From assembly GCA_018267915.1 (NCBI GenBank), contig JAFDXN010000033.1, positions 310,001 through 374,000 on the forward strand: a DNA stretch of 64,000 bases, read 5' to 3'. Position 1 is the first letter of the stretch. Each line of letters begins with the position of its first letter. The position numbers and the translations under genes were made by a program. Positions 43,533 to 53,776 of the stretch are shown here, one piece after another. The notes under the pieces are model-generated. The model was not told where the DNA came from and ran no database searches. It was given only the letters and a program-made list of their open reading frames with translations. The DNA is from Bacteroidota bacterium. GTDB lineage: Bacteria > Bacteroidota > Bacteroidia > Chitinophagales > Chitinophagaceae.

Positions 43533-43973
43533 TTAGGAGTTGCCCTTGTTGAAATTGCTGTTGGGCCTGTTGCCACCACCGCTAAAGCGCTGACCACCGC
43601 CTGAATAGCGATTGCCACCACCACTGCTGCGCTGACCGCCGCCACCGCCGCTATTACCGCCACGGAAGCCCCCACCGCCATGGCCGCTACTGCGCTGACC
43701 GCCGCTGCGGAAACCACCACCACCTGACTTATTATTTTGCTTAGCTTCTTTTACAGAAATAACGCTGCCTTCAAAAAAGGTCATATCAAGGTTGTCAACT
43801 GCGTCGTAAGAATGGAATTTATCTGTCATCTCCACAAAGCCAAAACCCTTTGGCATTCCCGTTGCTGCATCGATGATGATCTTTACCGAAGCTACTTCAC
43901 CAAACTGCGCGAACAACGTTCTTAAACTACTTTCGCTCGTTTCAGGGCTTAAATTACCTACAAACAGGTTCAT
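43533..43973 (-). CDS. RRM-type RNA-binding protein with Gly-rich tail
   Basis: 146 residues. One RRM at 1-78 with RNP2 (LFVGNL) and RNP1 (KGFGFVEM), then a Gly/Ser/Arg/Gln-rich tail of RSGGQRSSGHGGGG-type repeats with about 60 low-complexity residues. Such proteins in Bacteroidota and cyanobacteria act as RNA chaperones, often cold-induced. Single gene. Confidence 0.93.
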   Translation of the reverse strand: MNLFVGNLSPETSESSLRTLFAQFGEVASVKIIIDAATGMPKGFGFVEMTDKFHSYDAVDNLDMTFFEGSVISVKEAKQNNKSGGGGFRSGGQRSSGHGGGGFRGGNSGGGGGQRSSGGGNRYSGGGQRFSGGGNRPNSNFNKGNS

Positions 43974-44094
43974 AAAATATTTTTTAAGAGGGTACCGTTT
44001 ATTAACGTGACCACAAGCTACGATGAAAAATTAAAATAACATAGATAAATATTGGCCCCGCAGGCTTTTAAGCCTTTTCATTTACATTAGCACG

Positions 44095-47088
44095 ATGAAA
44101 AACCCGATTATATTATTGGCATGTATATTCATAGCTGGCCGCCTGCCTGCCGCCCCATACTGGCAGCAGCATGTGGATACGAAACTGGAAGTGACCCTGG
44201 ACGACAAACACCACTTCCTGCATGGCTATGAACAACTGGACTATATCAACAATTCGCCGGATACACTGCAATACCTGTATATCCACCTCTGGCCTAATGC
44301 CTATGAGCACGATCACACGCCCTTTGCCGAGCAAGAAGCTCAAAATGGAAGCACAGCCTTTTACTACGCAAAAAGTAAGGATAGAGGCTACATAGACAGC
44401 CTTGAAATGAGGGTGGACGGACAAGTAGCGACCCTCCACTATACCGAGATGATGCCCGATGTGGCCCGCCTTGACCTGCCCAAGCCCTTAATGCCGGGAG
44501 GAAGGATACAATTGACAACACCTTTCAGGGTGAAAATACCCAAAGTATTCTCAAGGCTGGGACACACTAAGCAGGCCTACTTCATATCGCAATGGTTCCC
44601 TAAACCTGCAGTGTACGACAGGAAGGGATGGCATCCTATCCCCTACCTGGACCAGGGAGAATTTTACAGTGAGATAGGCACCTACGACGTGAGCATTACA
44701 CTACCCAAAAACTATATAGTGATAACTACCGGCAACTGCACTGACGAAGCAGAAGTGCATTGGCTCGACAGCCTGGCAGCGTTGCCACTGCCGAGTGACA
44801 CGCTGTACAAGAAGAGTTGGCCAAAGAGTGACGAACAAACGAAGACACTACACTTTCACGAGAGCTATATTCACGACTTTGCCTGGTTTGCCGACAAGCG
44901 CTGGATCGTAAGGAAGGATACAACGATAGTGCCCGAAACAAAAAGGACCGTAATGGCCTATGCTGCATTTTTGCCCGAGCATAAAAAAACATGGATCAAG
45001 GCTACCGACTACCTGAAAGCCACAGTGCAGCACTATGGCAAATACGTAGGTCCCTACCAATATGCGAGCATCAAGGCCGTGGAGGGCGATATGTTTGCCG
45101 GTGGCGGAATGGAATACCCCACCGTAACGATCATCGACAAGAGCGCCTCCAGCTCGCTGCAAACAGTTATAGTGCATGAGGCGGGACACAACTGGTTTTA
45201 CGGAATGCTGGCCACCAACGAACGCGACCATGCGTGGATGGATGAAGGGATCAACACATTTTATGAACACAAAACAGTGGAAGCATTGGGGAAGGAAAGC
45301 CTGAAGGTGAAGACGAAGGGTGTATCGATAAGTGTTGGCACCGGAGGTGAGGACTTACTCTATTATGAAGCGGCATCAACGCAGACCGACCAGGCACTGG
45401 AGCAAACATCGGCCAACTTCAGCAAACTGAACTACGGTGGCGATGTGTATTTTAAAACTGGACTGATGCTGAAGTGGCTGGAGCAATATATGGGTCCCGA
45501 AAATTTCGAAGCGGGCATGCACGAGTACTTCAACACATGGAAGCATAAGCATCCCTACCCCGAGGATATGCAGGCCATCATGCAGAAGCACACAGATAAG
45601 TCGCTCGACTGGTTTTATAAAGACATCCTGAATACAGATAAGCGCGTTGACTACGCGTTGCGCGGTGCGCACAAAGAAAATGGAACTACAACAGTGACCG
45701 TGCACAACAACAGCGGGCTGAACGCGCCGGTGCGCATAGATGCCTACCAAAAGAATAGCCTTGTTGCCAGTGGATGGTCACAGCCCTTTGCCGGCAGCAC
45801 GACAGTGGAAGTACCCACAACTAGTTATACGAAGCTGAAAGTGAGCGATGATATACCGGACGTAAAAAAAGCTAATAACACCAATCACAAAGGATTGAAG
45901 CTTGGCGCATTCCTGGGAACCAACAGGAGCGAGAAAGAGAAGCTATTTGTAGCGCCCGCATTGGGCTACAATAATTATGATGGCTTCCAGTTAGGTCTGC
46001 TCTTCCATAATGTTACAATACCGGAGAACAGGTTTCGCTTTATGCTGGCGCCCACATACGGTTTCAAGTCAGGACAATTTACAGGTACCGGCAGCCTGGG
46101 ATACATATGGTATAGCAGTGGCCTGTTTAAAGACATTGCTTTGCAGGTAGATGGCAAGAGCTACGACTATGCTACTACCAGCCAGAACATAGCGAGTACA
46201 CTATATGCCCGTTTCATAAAGGTTGCTCCGTCATTGATATTTACGTTCAATGAGCACGACCTGCGCAGCCCGGTAACACGCACACTAACGCTGAAAGCAT
46301 ACGGCATTCACGAAGACCTCTTCAATTTCAACCTTGACCCCAGCGACAGCCTCTTCAAGCCAAGCAAGGGGAACCAGCAAAAAGTGTATGGCCTACTACG
46401 CTACAAGCACGACAACCGGCGGACCTTCAACCCGTTTAACTACAGCATCGAGGGGCAGATAAGTGCCTATTTTGCGAAGATCAATGTTGAGGGCAATCTT
46501 CGTATAGACTATATGCTGAAGAATAAGGCACTCTACGTAAGAGGCTACTTTGGTAAATTCTTCGATGTTGGTAATAACCCTGCGGCAGCCAGCAGGTATT
46601 ACCTGAACAGCACTTTTACAGGGCCTAACGATTATCTCTACGACGATACCTACATAGGCCGCAGTGACCAGACAGGATTTGCCGCACACCAGGTATCGAT
46701 GCAGGAAGGTGGCTTTAAAGTGCCTACCCCCCTCTATGCCAACCCCATAGGTCGCAGCGACAACTGGCTTGCGGCTGTGAACCTGGAAACAGATATCCCT
46801 AAGATACCTTTGCTGAGGCTATTCCTCGATGTGGGCAGTTACTCCAATGCAGCAACCCTGAACCCAAGCCGCCAAAAGTTTATCTATGATGGCGGGGTGG
46901 AACTGCACATGCTGTATGACATCGTAAAGGTGTATTGGCCGTTGTTAATGAGCAAAGACTTTCACGACTATATGAAGAGCATGTACCCCGGTAAAGAGGT
47001 GCAAAACAGCATTGTACTCAGTATCGAGCTGCGTAACTGGGACTGGCTAAAGGCGCCATCGAAACTGATCAACAGGCTGGCTAACTAG
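44095..47088 (+). CDS. M1-family metallopeptidase with C-terminal barrel-like region
   Basis: 997 residues. Signal peptide (1-19), an N-terminal M1 beta domain, GGGMEYP exopeptidase-type motif, and the zinc site H361-E-A-G-H365-x18-E384 (WMDEGINTFYE). The enzyme core ends near residue 600. The remaining 380-odd residues are rich in alternating aromatic strands (RFMLAPTYGFKSG, SLGYIWYSSGLF, LRIDYMLKNKALYVRGYFG) like an outer-membrane barrel, so the peptidase may be tethered at the outer membrane. Aminopeptidase activity is expected from the family. Confidence 0.92.
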   Translation: MKNPIILLACIFIAGRLPAAPYWQQHVDTKLEVTLDDKHHFLHGYEQLDYINNSPDTLQYLYIHLWPNAYEHDHTPFAEQEAQNGSTAFYYAKSKDRGYIDSLEMRVDGQVATLHYTEMMPDVARLDLPKPLMPGGRIQLTTPFRVKIPKVFSRLGHTKQAYFISQWFPKPAVYDRKGWHPIPYLDQGEFYSEIGTYDVSITLPKNYIVITTGNCTDEAEVHWLDSLAALPLPSDTLYKKSWPKSDEQTKTLHFHESYIHDFAWFADKRWIVRKDTTIVPETKRTVMAYAAFLPEHKKTWIKATDYLKATVQHYGKYVGPYQYASIKAVEGDMFAGGGMEYPTVTIIDKSASSSLQTVIVHEAGHNWFYGMLATNERDHAWMDEGINTFYEHKTVEALGKESLKVKTKGVSISVGTGGEDLLYYEAASTQTDQALEQTSANFSKLNYGGDVYFKTGLMLKWLEQYMGPENFEAGMHEYFNTWKHKHPYPEDMQAIMQKHTDKSLDWFYKDILNTDKRVDYALRGAHKENGTTTVTVHNNSGLNAPVRIDAYQKNSLVASGWSQPFAGSTTVEVPTTSYTKLKVSDDIPDVKKANNTNHKGLKLGAFLGTNRSEKEKLFVAPALGYNNYDGFQLGLLFHNVTIPENRFRFMLAPTYGFKSGQFTGTGSLGYIWYSSGLFKDIALQVDGKSYDYATTSQNIASTLYARFIKVAPSLIFTFNEHDLRSPVTRTLTLKAYGIHEDLFNFNLDPSDSLFKPSKGNQQKVYGLLRYKHDNRRTFNPFNYSIEGQISAYFAKINVEGNLRIDYMLKNKALYVRGYFGKFFDVGNNPAAASRYYLNSTFTGPNDYLYDDTYIGRSDQTGFAAHQVSMQEGGFKVPTPLYANPIGRSDNWLAAVNLETDIPKIPLLRLFLDVGSYSNAATLNPSRQKFIYDGGVELHMLYDIVKVYWPLLMSKDFHDYMKSMYPGKEVQNSIVLSIELRNWDWLKAPSKLINRLAN

Positions 47089-47111
47089 AAAAGATCAATA
47101 GAACTCATAGA

Positions 47112-47142
47112 AAAAGTCCCCGAGGTTGCCCCGGGGACTTTT
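47112..47142. terminator. Bidirectional terminator
   Basis: AAAAGTCCCCG, 9-nt loop, CGGGGACTTTT, between the convergent M1 peptidase and rplS genes. Confidence 0.9.
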
Positions 47143-47165
47143 CAATATATTGCATACGCAAAAAA

Positions 47166-47525
47166 CTATGCGTGGTGTATTTGCTTCTTTTCCTTGATAC
47201 GGGCTGACTTACCGCTACGCTCGCGCAGGTAGTACAGTTTAGAGCGGCGAACACGGCCGGTCTTGTGCAGCACGATAGACTCGATGTTGGGAGAATAAAG
47301 CGGGAACACGCGCTCAACACCAATACCGTCAGATATCTTACGAACGGTGAAAGTTTGGGTGAAGCCGCGACCCTGGCGCTTTACTACGTCGCCCTTGAAC
47401 GACTGGATACGTTCCTTGCTACCTTCTATGATTTTATAATTAACAGTAATATTATCACCCGCTTTGAATTTGGGGAAATCTTTCTTACCGCTAAGTTGCT
47501 CGTGTACAAAAGCTAAAGCATCCAT
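47166..47525 (-). CDS. rplS: Ribosomal protein L19
   Basis: 119 residues from [11 protein letters not shown]; the upstream extension to 47576 is not family-like. The family blocks [48 protein letters not shown] and [14 protein letters not shown] are all present. Last gene of rimM-trmD-rplS. Confidence 0.97.
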   Translation of the reverse strand: MDALAFVHEQLSGKKDFPKFKAGDNITVNYKIIEGSKERIQSFKGDVVKRQGRGFTQTFTVRKISDGIGVERVFPLYSPNIESIVLHKTGRVRRSKLYYLRERSGKSARIKEKKQIHHA

Positions 47526-47597
47526 CTTATTATCGTTTTGGGTCTGCAAAATTAAGGTAAATTGTTTTGATAACAAAAATATTCCTGCTTATTCTTT

Positions 47598-48278
47598 TTA
47601 TTCCTTATCCAGCAGGCCGGGGCGACGCTCGGCAGTGCGTTTCAGCGACTGCTCGTGGCGCCATGCCTCTACCTTTTTAGGATCGCCGCAGAGCAGGATG
47701 TCGGGCACCTTCCAGCCGCGAAAGTCGGCCGGGCGGGTGTAGACCGGCGGGGCCAGCAGGTTGTCCTGGAACGAATCAAACAGTGCAGAGGTCTCGTCGT
47801 TGAGTACGCCGGGGATCAGGCGCCCCACGGCATCTACCACGATAGCCGCAGCCAGCTCTCCTCCACTCAATACATAATCACCGATCGATATTTCCATGGT
47901 CACGAAATGCTCCCTGATCCGCTCGTCGATACCTTTATAATGACCACAGATAATTATAATATTTTCCTTAAGTGATAGTTTGTTTGCCGTCTTTTGATCG
48001 AACAGTGGCCCATCGGGAGTCATGTAAATAATTTCTTCATATTTACGGTCCGCCTGTAGCTTCTCGATCAGGATTGCCAAAGGCTCCGGCATCATCACCA
48101 TCCCTGCCCCACCGCCAAACTGGTAGTCATCAACTTGCCCCTGCTTATAAGGAGTGTAATCCCGTAAGTTATGCCGATACACTTCAAGCAATCCTTTAGA
48201 CTGTGCCCGCTTCATGATCGAATGGCTGAAGGGACTCTCCAGGAGTTCAGGCAGCACTGTTATGATGTCGATACGCAT
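47598..48278 (-). CDS. trmD: tRNA (guanine-N1)-methyltransferase TrmD
   Basis: 226 residues from [17 protein letters not shown]. It has the SPOUT trefoil-knot motifs [24 protein letters not shown] and [15 protein letters not shown], plus LPPVYTRP-type end ([15 protein letters not shown]). Methylates G37 of tRNAs. The frame's upstream ATG at 48296 lies in a dispersed repeat and is rejected. rpsP is missing from the usual rpsP-rimM-trmD-rplS order. Confidence 0.97.
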   Translation of the reverse strand: MRIDIITVLPELLESPFSHSIMKRAQSKGLLEVYRHNLRDYTPYKQGQVDDYQFGGGAGMVMMPEPLAILIEKLQADRKYEEIIYMTPDGPLFDQKTANKLSLKENIIIICGHYKGIDERIREHFVTMEISIGDYVLSGGELAAAIVVDAVGRLIPGVLNDETSALFDSFQDNLLAPPVYTRPADFRGWKVPDILLCGDPKKVEAWRHEQSLKRTAERRPGLLDKE

Positions 48279-48283
48279 TGTTA

Positions 48284-48306
48284 AGTCAAAATTCAAAAGT
48301 CAAAAC
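48284..48306. repeat. Short dispersed AT-rich repeat, second copy
   Basis: AGTCAAAATTCAAAAGTCAA between trmD and rimM, the same element as in the SPFH-Arc spacer at 23.4 kb. Confidence 0.7.
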
Positions 48307-48308
48307 CT

Positions 48309-48818
48309 CTAACCGAGATATACTTCAAGTAGTCCTTCAGGCAGGTCCGTTTTGATGGTTTTCTTCTGCAGGTCTATTTGTTTTACGGTCTCCACAATGA
48401 GCGGCAGCAACACTTCTTTGCCTTTATAGGTCAGCTTAGCCAGCCATTGTCCGGGCGACTGCATGATGTCCTCTATCGTGCCCAGTTCGCCGTGCGCCTT
48501 ATCGCTCACCTTAAAGCCTATCCATAGCAGGGGTGAATCCTGTGCGTGCTTTGCCAGTACGTCTTCCTTCACATACACACTTTTGCCCACCAGCCTGCGG
48601 GCAGCCTCAACCGTGTTGATATCTTCCACATTCACGGTGTACTCGTCCTGGCCCGAGGCTTTCACCTGGGTTAAAAAATAAGGTATCTGGCTGCCTTTGT
48701 TCATCTCCACAAAGAGCACATCATCCTTCTTCAGCCATTTGGAGTGGCCTACGATATGCGTCATTATCAGCGAACCGTTGAGGCCATGCGTAGCCACTAT
48801 TTTACCTATTCTGAGCAT
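48309..48818 (-). CDS. rimM: Ribosome maturation factor RimM
   Basis: 169 residues from MLRIGKIVATHGLNGSL, the usual RimM start; the longer frame (48842) adds non-family residues. An N-terminal beta-barrel is followed by a PRC-barrel domain (LLWIGFKVSDKAHGELGTIEDIMQSP, VLLPLIVETVKQID). Needed for 30S head maturation. Upstream is a T9SS gene instead of rpsP. Confidence 0.95.
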   Translation of the reverse strand: MLRIGKIVATHGLNGSLIMTHIVGHSKWLKKDDVLFVEMNKGSQIPYFLTQVKASGQDEYTVNVEDINTVEAARRLVGKSVYVKEDVLAKHAQDSPLLWIGFKVSDKAHGELGTIEDIMQSPGQWLAKLTYKGKEVLLPLIVETVKQIDLQKKTIKTDLPEGLLEVYLG

Positions 48819-48861
48819 CGGGGCTGCAAAGATAAGAAACATAAAGCCCTTAAAAAGAAAA

Positions 48862-48879
48862 GCAGGCTAAAGAGCCTGC
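48862..48879 (-). terminator. Terminator of T9SS gene
   Basis: GCAGGCT-AAAG-AGCCTGC; on the minus strand followed by TTTCTTTTTAAGG. Confidence 0.75.
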
Positions 48880-48901
48880 CGTTTCTACAAAACTATATTT
48901 G

Positions 48902-51262
48902 CTACAACTTTACAAATTTTCTCGTTTCGGTGCCTTGGGCACCTGCAAAGCTAATGTAATACAAGCCTGCCGGTAACGAACTAGTGTTAACACGCATTAC
49001 TGCTGAGCCTATCTGCTGGTGCAACATTACCCGTCCCAAAGCGTTGGTAATAGTGAGTGATGAGTAGCTGCCTTGAGTTACCTTGATCGTCAACTGGTTT
49101 GTTACAGGATTGGGGAACATGTCCACATTACGTTCTTTATTCAACACGCTGACACCAGTCGGCAAACCGATAATATTTTCAGTAGTATTTGTCAAGACTA
49201 CTTCATTGTTGTCAAAATAGATACCAGCGTGGTTTTGTATCAGTGTGCCATCAGGCAGGCCATTCTTTGCATTGATGGTGTATGTGAACATGCCTGTGCA
49301 ATTTTCAGGATGATGCACGCTATCCGGCAGGTTGACATTCGGGAAATCGAATTTAATAATATTGTAGCCTCCCGCAGTGTACTTCACAACATCCATAACA
49401 CCCGATGCGGCTTTTATTTGCAAACTGCTGAAGTCCAGTTCAGCAGGGATGGTATCCATCACGTAGATGTTCGTGGCCGTGTCGTTGCCGGTATTCTCAA
49501 ACTCGACCGAATAGGTGAGTTTAGTTCCTGCGGCAATATGCCCGTCAGGGTTCACCTGTATATGATTTGGATCAAAAGCACCGGTAATCGTATCGTGGAT
49601 GATAACGGTGTTGTTAGTTGTATCTGCGTCTCCTGTCGTAGGTGTCACAGTTATCATATAGTCCACAGGTACGCCTATCACAAACCAGGTTAGAGGCGTT
49701 TCGATGTGACAGGATATATTTGGGGTTGGAGTAGTAAGTGCTGAAAGCGCGTTAATATCCCATACAGCGGTAGTTCCGGTATGCGACGTCGCCGGAGGCG
49801 TACTGGTATTGTATGCATAGCCGCCGTCGAAGGTGAGTGTAACATTGCTATTTTTGGGTGCGCAGTAACTATTGCTAACCAGCATATCTATCAATCCTGT
49901 ATGCCTGCCTGAGGTGGTGGTGGCAGATACTGCAAGGTCGAAATAACTGCCGTTCGCACATTCAATCGCAAAATATTTAGGTGCAATATTATTAGTTATT
50001 GTTAAGGTATTGCTTATCACACCAGTTCCGGGACAGTGCACAAAAAGATCTGGGCCCATAGAGATGGGCTTAAAATCGTAGATGTCCCCCACGCTACCAT
50101 AGGCTGTATAATAAAAGCCGGAAGTGGCCGGGATCGTATCGACAGGCGTGCCATTGGAGTCAACCTCGGTTAACGAGGGCTGCAATATATCAGCCTCGCC
50201 CGCGTCCCGGCTGCAATTCCCGTTGTCGTCGTAGAAAAATCCAATGTACATGGTATTACATATAGCGTGTACGTAAGAAAATTGAACGGAGTCGACAGCA
50301 GCAGCGCCGCTATACAAGATCATCTTTATGGTGTAAGTGCCCGATGTAGCGTAAGCGTGGTTGAACACGGCATGCCCACCAAAATTTCCGCTCGTTACCG
50401 CTGCAGAATCTGTGTATGTATCACCATAGTACGTTTTCACCCCCATGCCTGGCGTATAAGTTGCCGTATTAGCTACAAATTGCGGATTCGTGCAATTATC
50501 GTAAGTAACTACTGAAAAACTATTGGTAGCCGCTGCCACAGGAGGCGACCAACGATATACCTGTCCCGATGCAGGCTTTTGAGTAATACTGGTAGTAAAG
50601 CTAGTGGACGAAGGAGTTGGATTTGTTGATGCGTCAGGCAGGGTTTGCCAATCGCCTGTATTGTTAAATATACCTATTGTTGCGCCGCCGCCTAACAGGT
50701 CGTAAGCGGTAGGCCCCTGGCTGTATTGAAAATCAATGATGTTGTCTGTCTCGTACAGTGAAACTTCCATCGATATCGCGTTCGAAGCTGCCGAACTGCT
50801 CCATCGCCAGCCGCTATATTCCATCTTGAACACCCGGTTAGGTGCAGTACCTGTAACACTGTAGGTAGCGGTGGCGCTATCTCCGCTCACATCGTCCCAC
50901 AGGGGCATCAGCATAGGGCCAATGCTATCGGCCGTAAGCAACTTATTGTCGAGGTCATTGGCCACAAAGGGATTAAAGCTCAACTGACCATTGGAACTGA
51001 CAGTAACGTTGCTATAGGTGCCTCCCGCAAAGTTAAAATTGAAGCCAAGGCTAATGGTAGTATCGTGATTGTTTTGCTGTATTGTGGGTAACGAAGTGCC
51101 GGCCAAAGCATTGTAAGTTGCGTTGAAAGCTGAAAAAGTGTATGAGGCAGCACTTTGCGCACGCAATGTTGCACTACTGCAGAGCATAACCATGAGCAGC
51201 GAACAGACAATGCTAAACCCATATCGGGAATGCTTTGTCGAAATTGAGTTTTTTGTAGGCAT
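48902..51262 (-). CDS. Secreted DUF11-like/DUF7619-type protein with T9SS tail (modular copy 1)
   Basis: 786 residues. Signal peptide ending TLRAQS, an N-terminal beta-sandwich (ISLGFNFNFAGGTYSNVTVSSNGQLSF, MPLWDDVSG) common in T9SS cargo, then a long region shared with the next gene (NGNCSRDAGEADILQPSLTEVD), a DUF11-like domain (VEFENTGNDTATNIYVMDTIP ... GIYFDNNEVVLTNTTENII) and a type A tail (MFPNPVTNQLTIKV ... RKFVKL). The two genes are separated by 19 bp and likely co-transcribed. Adhesin-like; no enzyme motif seen. Confidence 0.82.
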   Translation of the reverse strand: MPTKNSISTKHSRYGFSIVCSLLMVMLCSSATLRAQSAASYTFSAFNATYNALAGTSLPTIQQNNHDTTISLGFNFNFAGGTYSNVTVSSNGQLSFNPFVANDLDNKLLTADSIGPMLMPLWDDVSGDSATATYSVTGTAPNRVFKMEYSGWRWSSSAASNAISMEVSLYETDNIIDFQYSQGPTAYDLLGGGATIGIFNNTGDWQTLPDASTNPTPSSTSFTTSITQKPASGQVYRWSPPVAAATNSFSVVTYDNCTNPQFVANTATYTPGMGVKTYYGDTYTDSAAVTSGNFGGHAVFNHAYATSGTYTIKMILYSGAAAVDSVQFSYVHAICNTMYIGFFYDDNGNCSRDAGEADILQPSLTEVDSNGTPVDTIPATSGFYYTAYGSVGDIYDFKPISMGPDLFVHCPGTGVISNTLTITNNIAPKYFAIECANGSYFDLAVSATTTSGRHTGLIDMLVSNSYCAPKNSNVTLTFDGGYAYNTSTPPATSHTGTTAVWDINALSALTTPTPNISCHIETPLTWFVIGVPVDYMITVTPTTGDADTTNNTVIIHDTITGAFDPNHIQVNPDGHIAAGTKLTYSVEFENTGNDTATNIYVMDTIPAELDFSSLQIKAASGVMDVVKYTAGGYNIIKFDFPNVNLPDSVHHPENCTGMFTYTINAKNGLPDGTLIQNHAGIYFDNNEVVLTNTTENIIGLPTGVSVLNKERNVDMFPNPVTNQLTIKVTQGSYSSLTITNALGRVMLHQQIGSAVMRVNTSSLPAGLYYISFAGAQGTETRKFVKL

Positions 51263-51281
51263 ATTGGGATATTTTAGGTGT

Positions 51282-53609
51282 TTACATTTTTATGAACTTC
51301 TTTTTTTCGGTATCGTTATTACCTACCAGGTTTATATAATACACGCCTGCAGGCAGTGATTTTACATTAACTTTTGTAGTAATACCGTCTATCTGTTGTT
51401 GCATCATTAACTGGCCCATGCTATTAACAATGCTGAATGATGTGAAGCTACCCTCTCCCGTTTTAATAGTAAGCTGTTCATTGGCGGGGTTAGGATATAT
51501 CTTCACAGAGCTCTGTACAGCTACGGCGTTGACCTCAACGGGCGCGGCGATAACGTTTGTCACAGTATTAGTCATTACTACCTCATTGTTGTCAAAATAG
51601 ATACCCACTTTATTCTGGATGTGTGTGCCTACAGCCAATCCCGTTTTTGTCTTAATGGTAAAGGCGAACATACCCGTGCAGTTATGCGGGTTGTGAACGC
51701 TATCCGGCAGGTTGATGCCAGGGAAATCGAACTTAACGATGTTATGCCCACCTGCCCTGTAAGTGCTGGTGTACATCCTGGCGCTTGCAGCTACCATCCT
51801 GAGGCTATTAATGTCCACCTGGTCGGGCAATGTATCGAGCACGTGTATATTTTGTGCTGGTGCATTACCTGTATTCTCGAAGCCTACGGAATATTTAAGT
51901 TGAGTTCCGGCGGCTATATTACCCTGCGGTGAAACATTGATATAGTTAGGATCATATGGGCCAAAAATTGTGTCCACAATAATCACGGTATTATTGGTCG
52001 CATCTGTATCTCCGGTTACCGGGCTCACATCAATGGAGTAGTTAGCCGTGTCACCAACAGCAGGTGGTGTGGCGGAGGGCAGCAAATACAGGTATATGTA
52101 GCCGGGTGTATTATTTGATACGCCATTGATATTCCAGGTTACTGTTTGGCCATTGTTAGTGGCGGGGGAGATATTCGAATAGCTGTAGTCATAATGCGGG
52201 CTGTAGTTTACAGTCACAACAGCATTTTCCGAACTGCAATAAGCATTGTTGACATCAATACTCACACTTGCCACATTTGTTCCACCATGCAGCACCGGGT
52301 TCACAGATAGGTCAAAGGAATTGCCGATAGCGCAGTTCACACCGAAATTCAGGTTGCCGGTATTGCCTACGTTAAGTGTATCTATCAACCAGCCGGTTGC
52401 CGGACAAGACACCGTGTAACCTGTAACTGAAATTGGTTTGAACTTGTAGACATCACCTACATTACCGTACTCGGTATAGTAAAAGCCGCTTGTAGCTGAT
52501 ATGGTATCGATCGGCACGTTGTTAGAATCCACTTCTGTAAGCGATGGTTGCAGTACCGCCCCCTCCGTAGGGTCTTGTACGCAGTTGTTATTGCCATCAT
52601 AATAGAACTGCACTAACAGTGTATTGCAGACCTGGTAGAAATAAGAAAACTCAAGCGAATCCACAACTGCAGCGCCATGGTACAACACTTGTTTAATGGT
52701 ATAACTGCCCGATGCGCTGTAAGCGTGGTTTATTATCGCGGAGCCGCCGGCCGGCACTGCAGCGGTGATAGCCGACGAGTCATCGGTAGCGTCGCCGAAA
52801 TAAGTTTTTACACTCATGACGGGGTAATAATTAACGGTCTTGACCAATAGCTGTAAAGGTGAGCAGTTATTGCTTGCATACACATAAAAGCTGTCCAGCG
52901 CTCCCGTGTCAATTGGCGTAGTGGGCGTCTCAGCAGCATTGAATATGTTATACCATAAATTTTCGCCTTCCAGCATTGGACTCCACCAGTTTGGCTGGGT
53001 AAGGCCACCAAAGAATACGGTGCCTGCACCCCAGTTCTTCTTTGCCAATACCAGTTCCGTCGTTGAATCACCATGCATGAGGCTATCCAGCCCGGTTCCC
53101 GTTATATAAGCGTGTCCCAAATAGTTTCCCGTGTAACTCATGGCCACAGGCGTAAATGGTCCGATGAAGATGGAGTCATTTGGATTGATAGCCCCGCCCG
53201 ATACATAATAATGCGGATAAACCAGTGTCGTTCCCCCAAAACCTAAATTTATATTCCCACCCTGGTTAGGTGCGGCATTAATAAAAAGTCGTCCCCCTGC
53301 AAGCACCCAATTCTCTATCGTACCCTGGTTTGCCGAGAGAAAAGAATTCAGTGCATTGGCATTACCATCGCTGCCTTCAAGCATCACGAAAGGAGTAGTT
53401 GCTGCAAATATTGTTGCAGCAGGTGTAGAATAGTTAGCCAGAGTCCAGTTGCCGGGCCCATACAAATGATCCATTGCCGAATCATTGAACGACTGGTTCC
53501 ATGGATTACTGTTAACCACATAATATGGTGAGGAGAACGCTGGGAAACTTAAAAAACTAAGTAGTAGAAAAGCCAATAAAGACTTGCAGGGGTATACTTT
53601 TGGCAGCAT
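51282..53609 (-). CDS. Secreted DUF11-like/DUF7619-type protein with T9SS tail (modular copy 2)
   Basis: 775 residues from MLPKVYPCKSLLAFLLL; the frame's earlier start at 53666 adds residues before the signal peptide. The C-terminal 500 residues match copy 1 block by block, but the N-terminal domain is different: FVMLEGSDGNANALNSFL and WVLAGGRLFINAAPN form an alpha/beta-looking module seen in other T9SS cargo. Tail VKIYPNPANEQLTIKT ... KKKFIKM. First gene of the pair. Confidence 0.82.
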   Translation of the reverse strand: MLPKVYPCKSLLAFLLLSFLSFPAFSSPYYVVNSNPWNQSFNDSAMDHLYGPGNWTLANYSTPAATIFAATTPFVMLEGSDGNANALNSFLSANQGTIENWVLAGGRLFINAAPNQGGNINLGFGGTTLVYPHYYVSGGAINPNDSIFIGPFTPVAMSYTGNYLGHAYITGTGLDSLMHGDSTTELVLAKKNWGAGTVFFGGLTQPNWWSPMLEGENLWYNIFNAAETPTTPIDTGALDSFYVYASNNCSPLQLLVKTVNYYPVMSVKTYFGDATDDSSAITAAVPAGGSAIINHAYSASGSYTIKQVLYHGAAVVDSLEFSYFYQVCNTLLVQFYYDGNNNCVQDPTEGAVLQPSLTEVDSNNVPIDTISATSGFYYTEYGNVGDVYKFKPISVTGYTVSCPATGWLIDTLNVGNTGNLNFGVNCAIGNSFDLSVNPVLHGGTNVASVSIDVNNAYCSSENAVVTVNYSPHYDYSYSNISPATNNGQTVTWNINGVSNNTPGYIYLYLLPSATPPAVGDTANYSIDVSPVTGDTDATNNTVIIVDTIFGPYDPNYINVSPQGNIAAGTQLKYSVGFENTGNAPAQNIHVLDTLPDQVDINSLRMVAASARMYTSTYRAGGHNIVKFDFPGINLPDSVHNPHNCTGMFAFTIKTKTGLAVGTHIQNKVGIYFDNNEVVMTNTVTNVIAAPVEVNAVAVQSSVKIYPNPANEQLTIKTGEGSFTSFSIVNSMGQLMMQQQIDGITTKVNVKSLPAGVYYINLVGNNDTEKKKFIKM

Positions 53610-53776
53610 AAAAGAATGTTTAAGGTTAATCTTCGTCGAATATACTAAAAAATCAAATAAATACACAAATATTATTTGAAAAATAAGAACTATATCATCA
53701 GTCGCTTACAAAAGCGACGTGTAAATCAAACTGTTTCAAGCTGTAAGAATCGAAGTGGCTTACTTATATTTATGGC

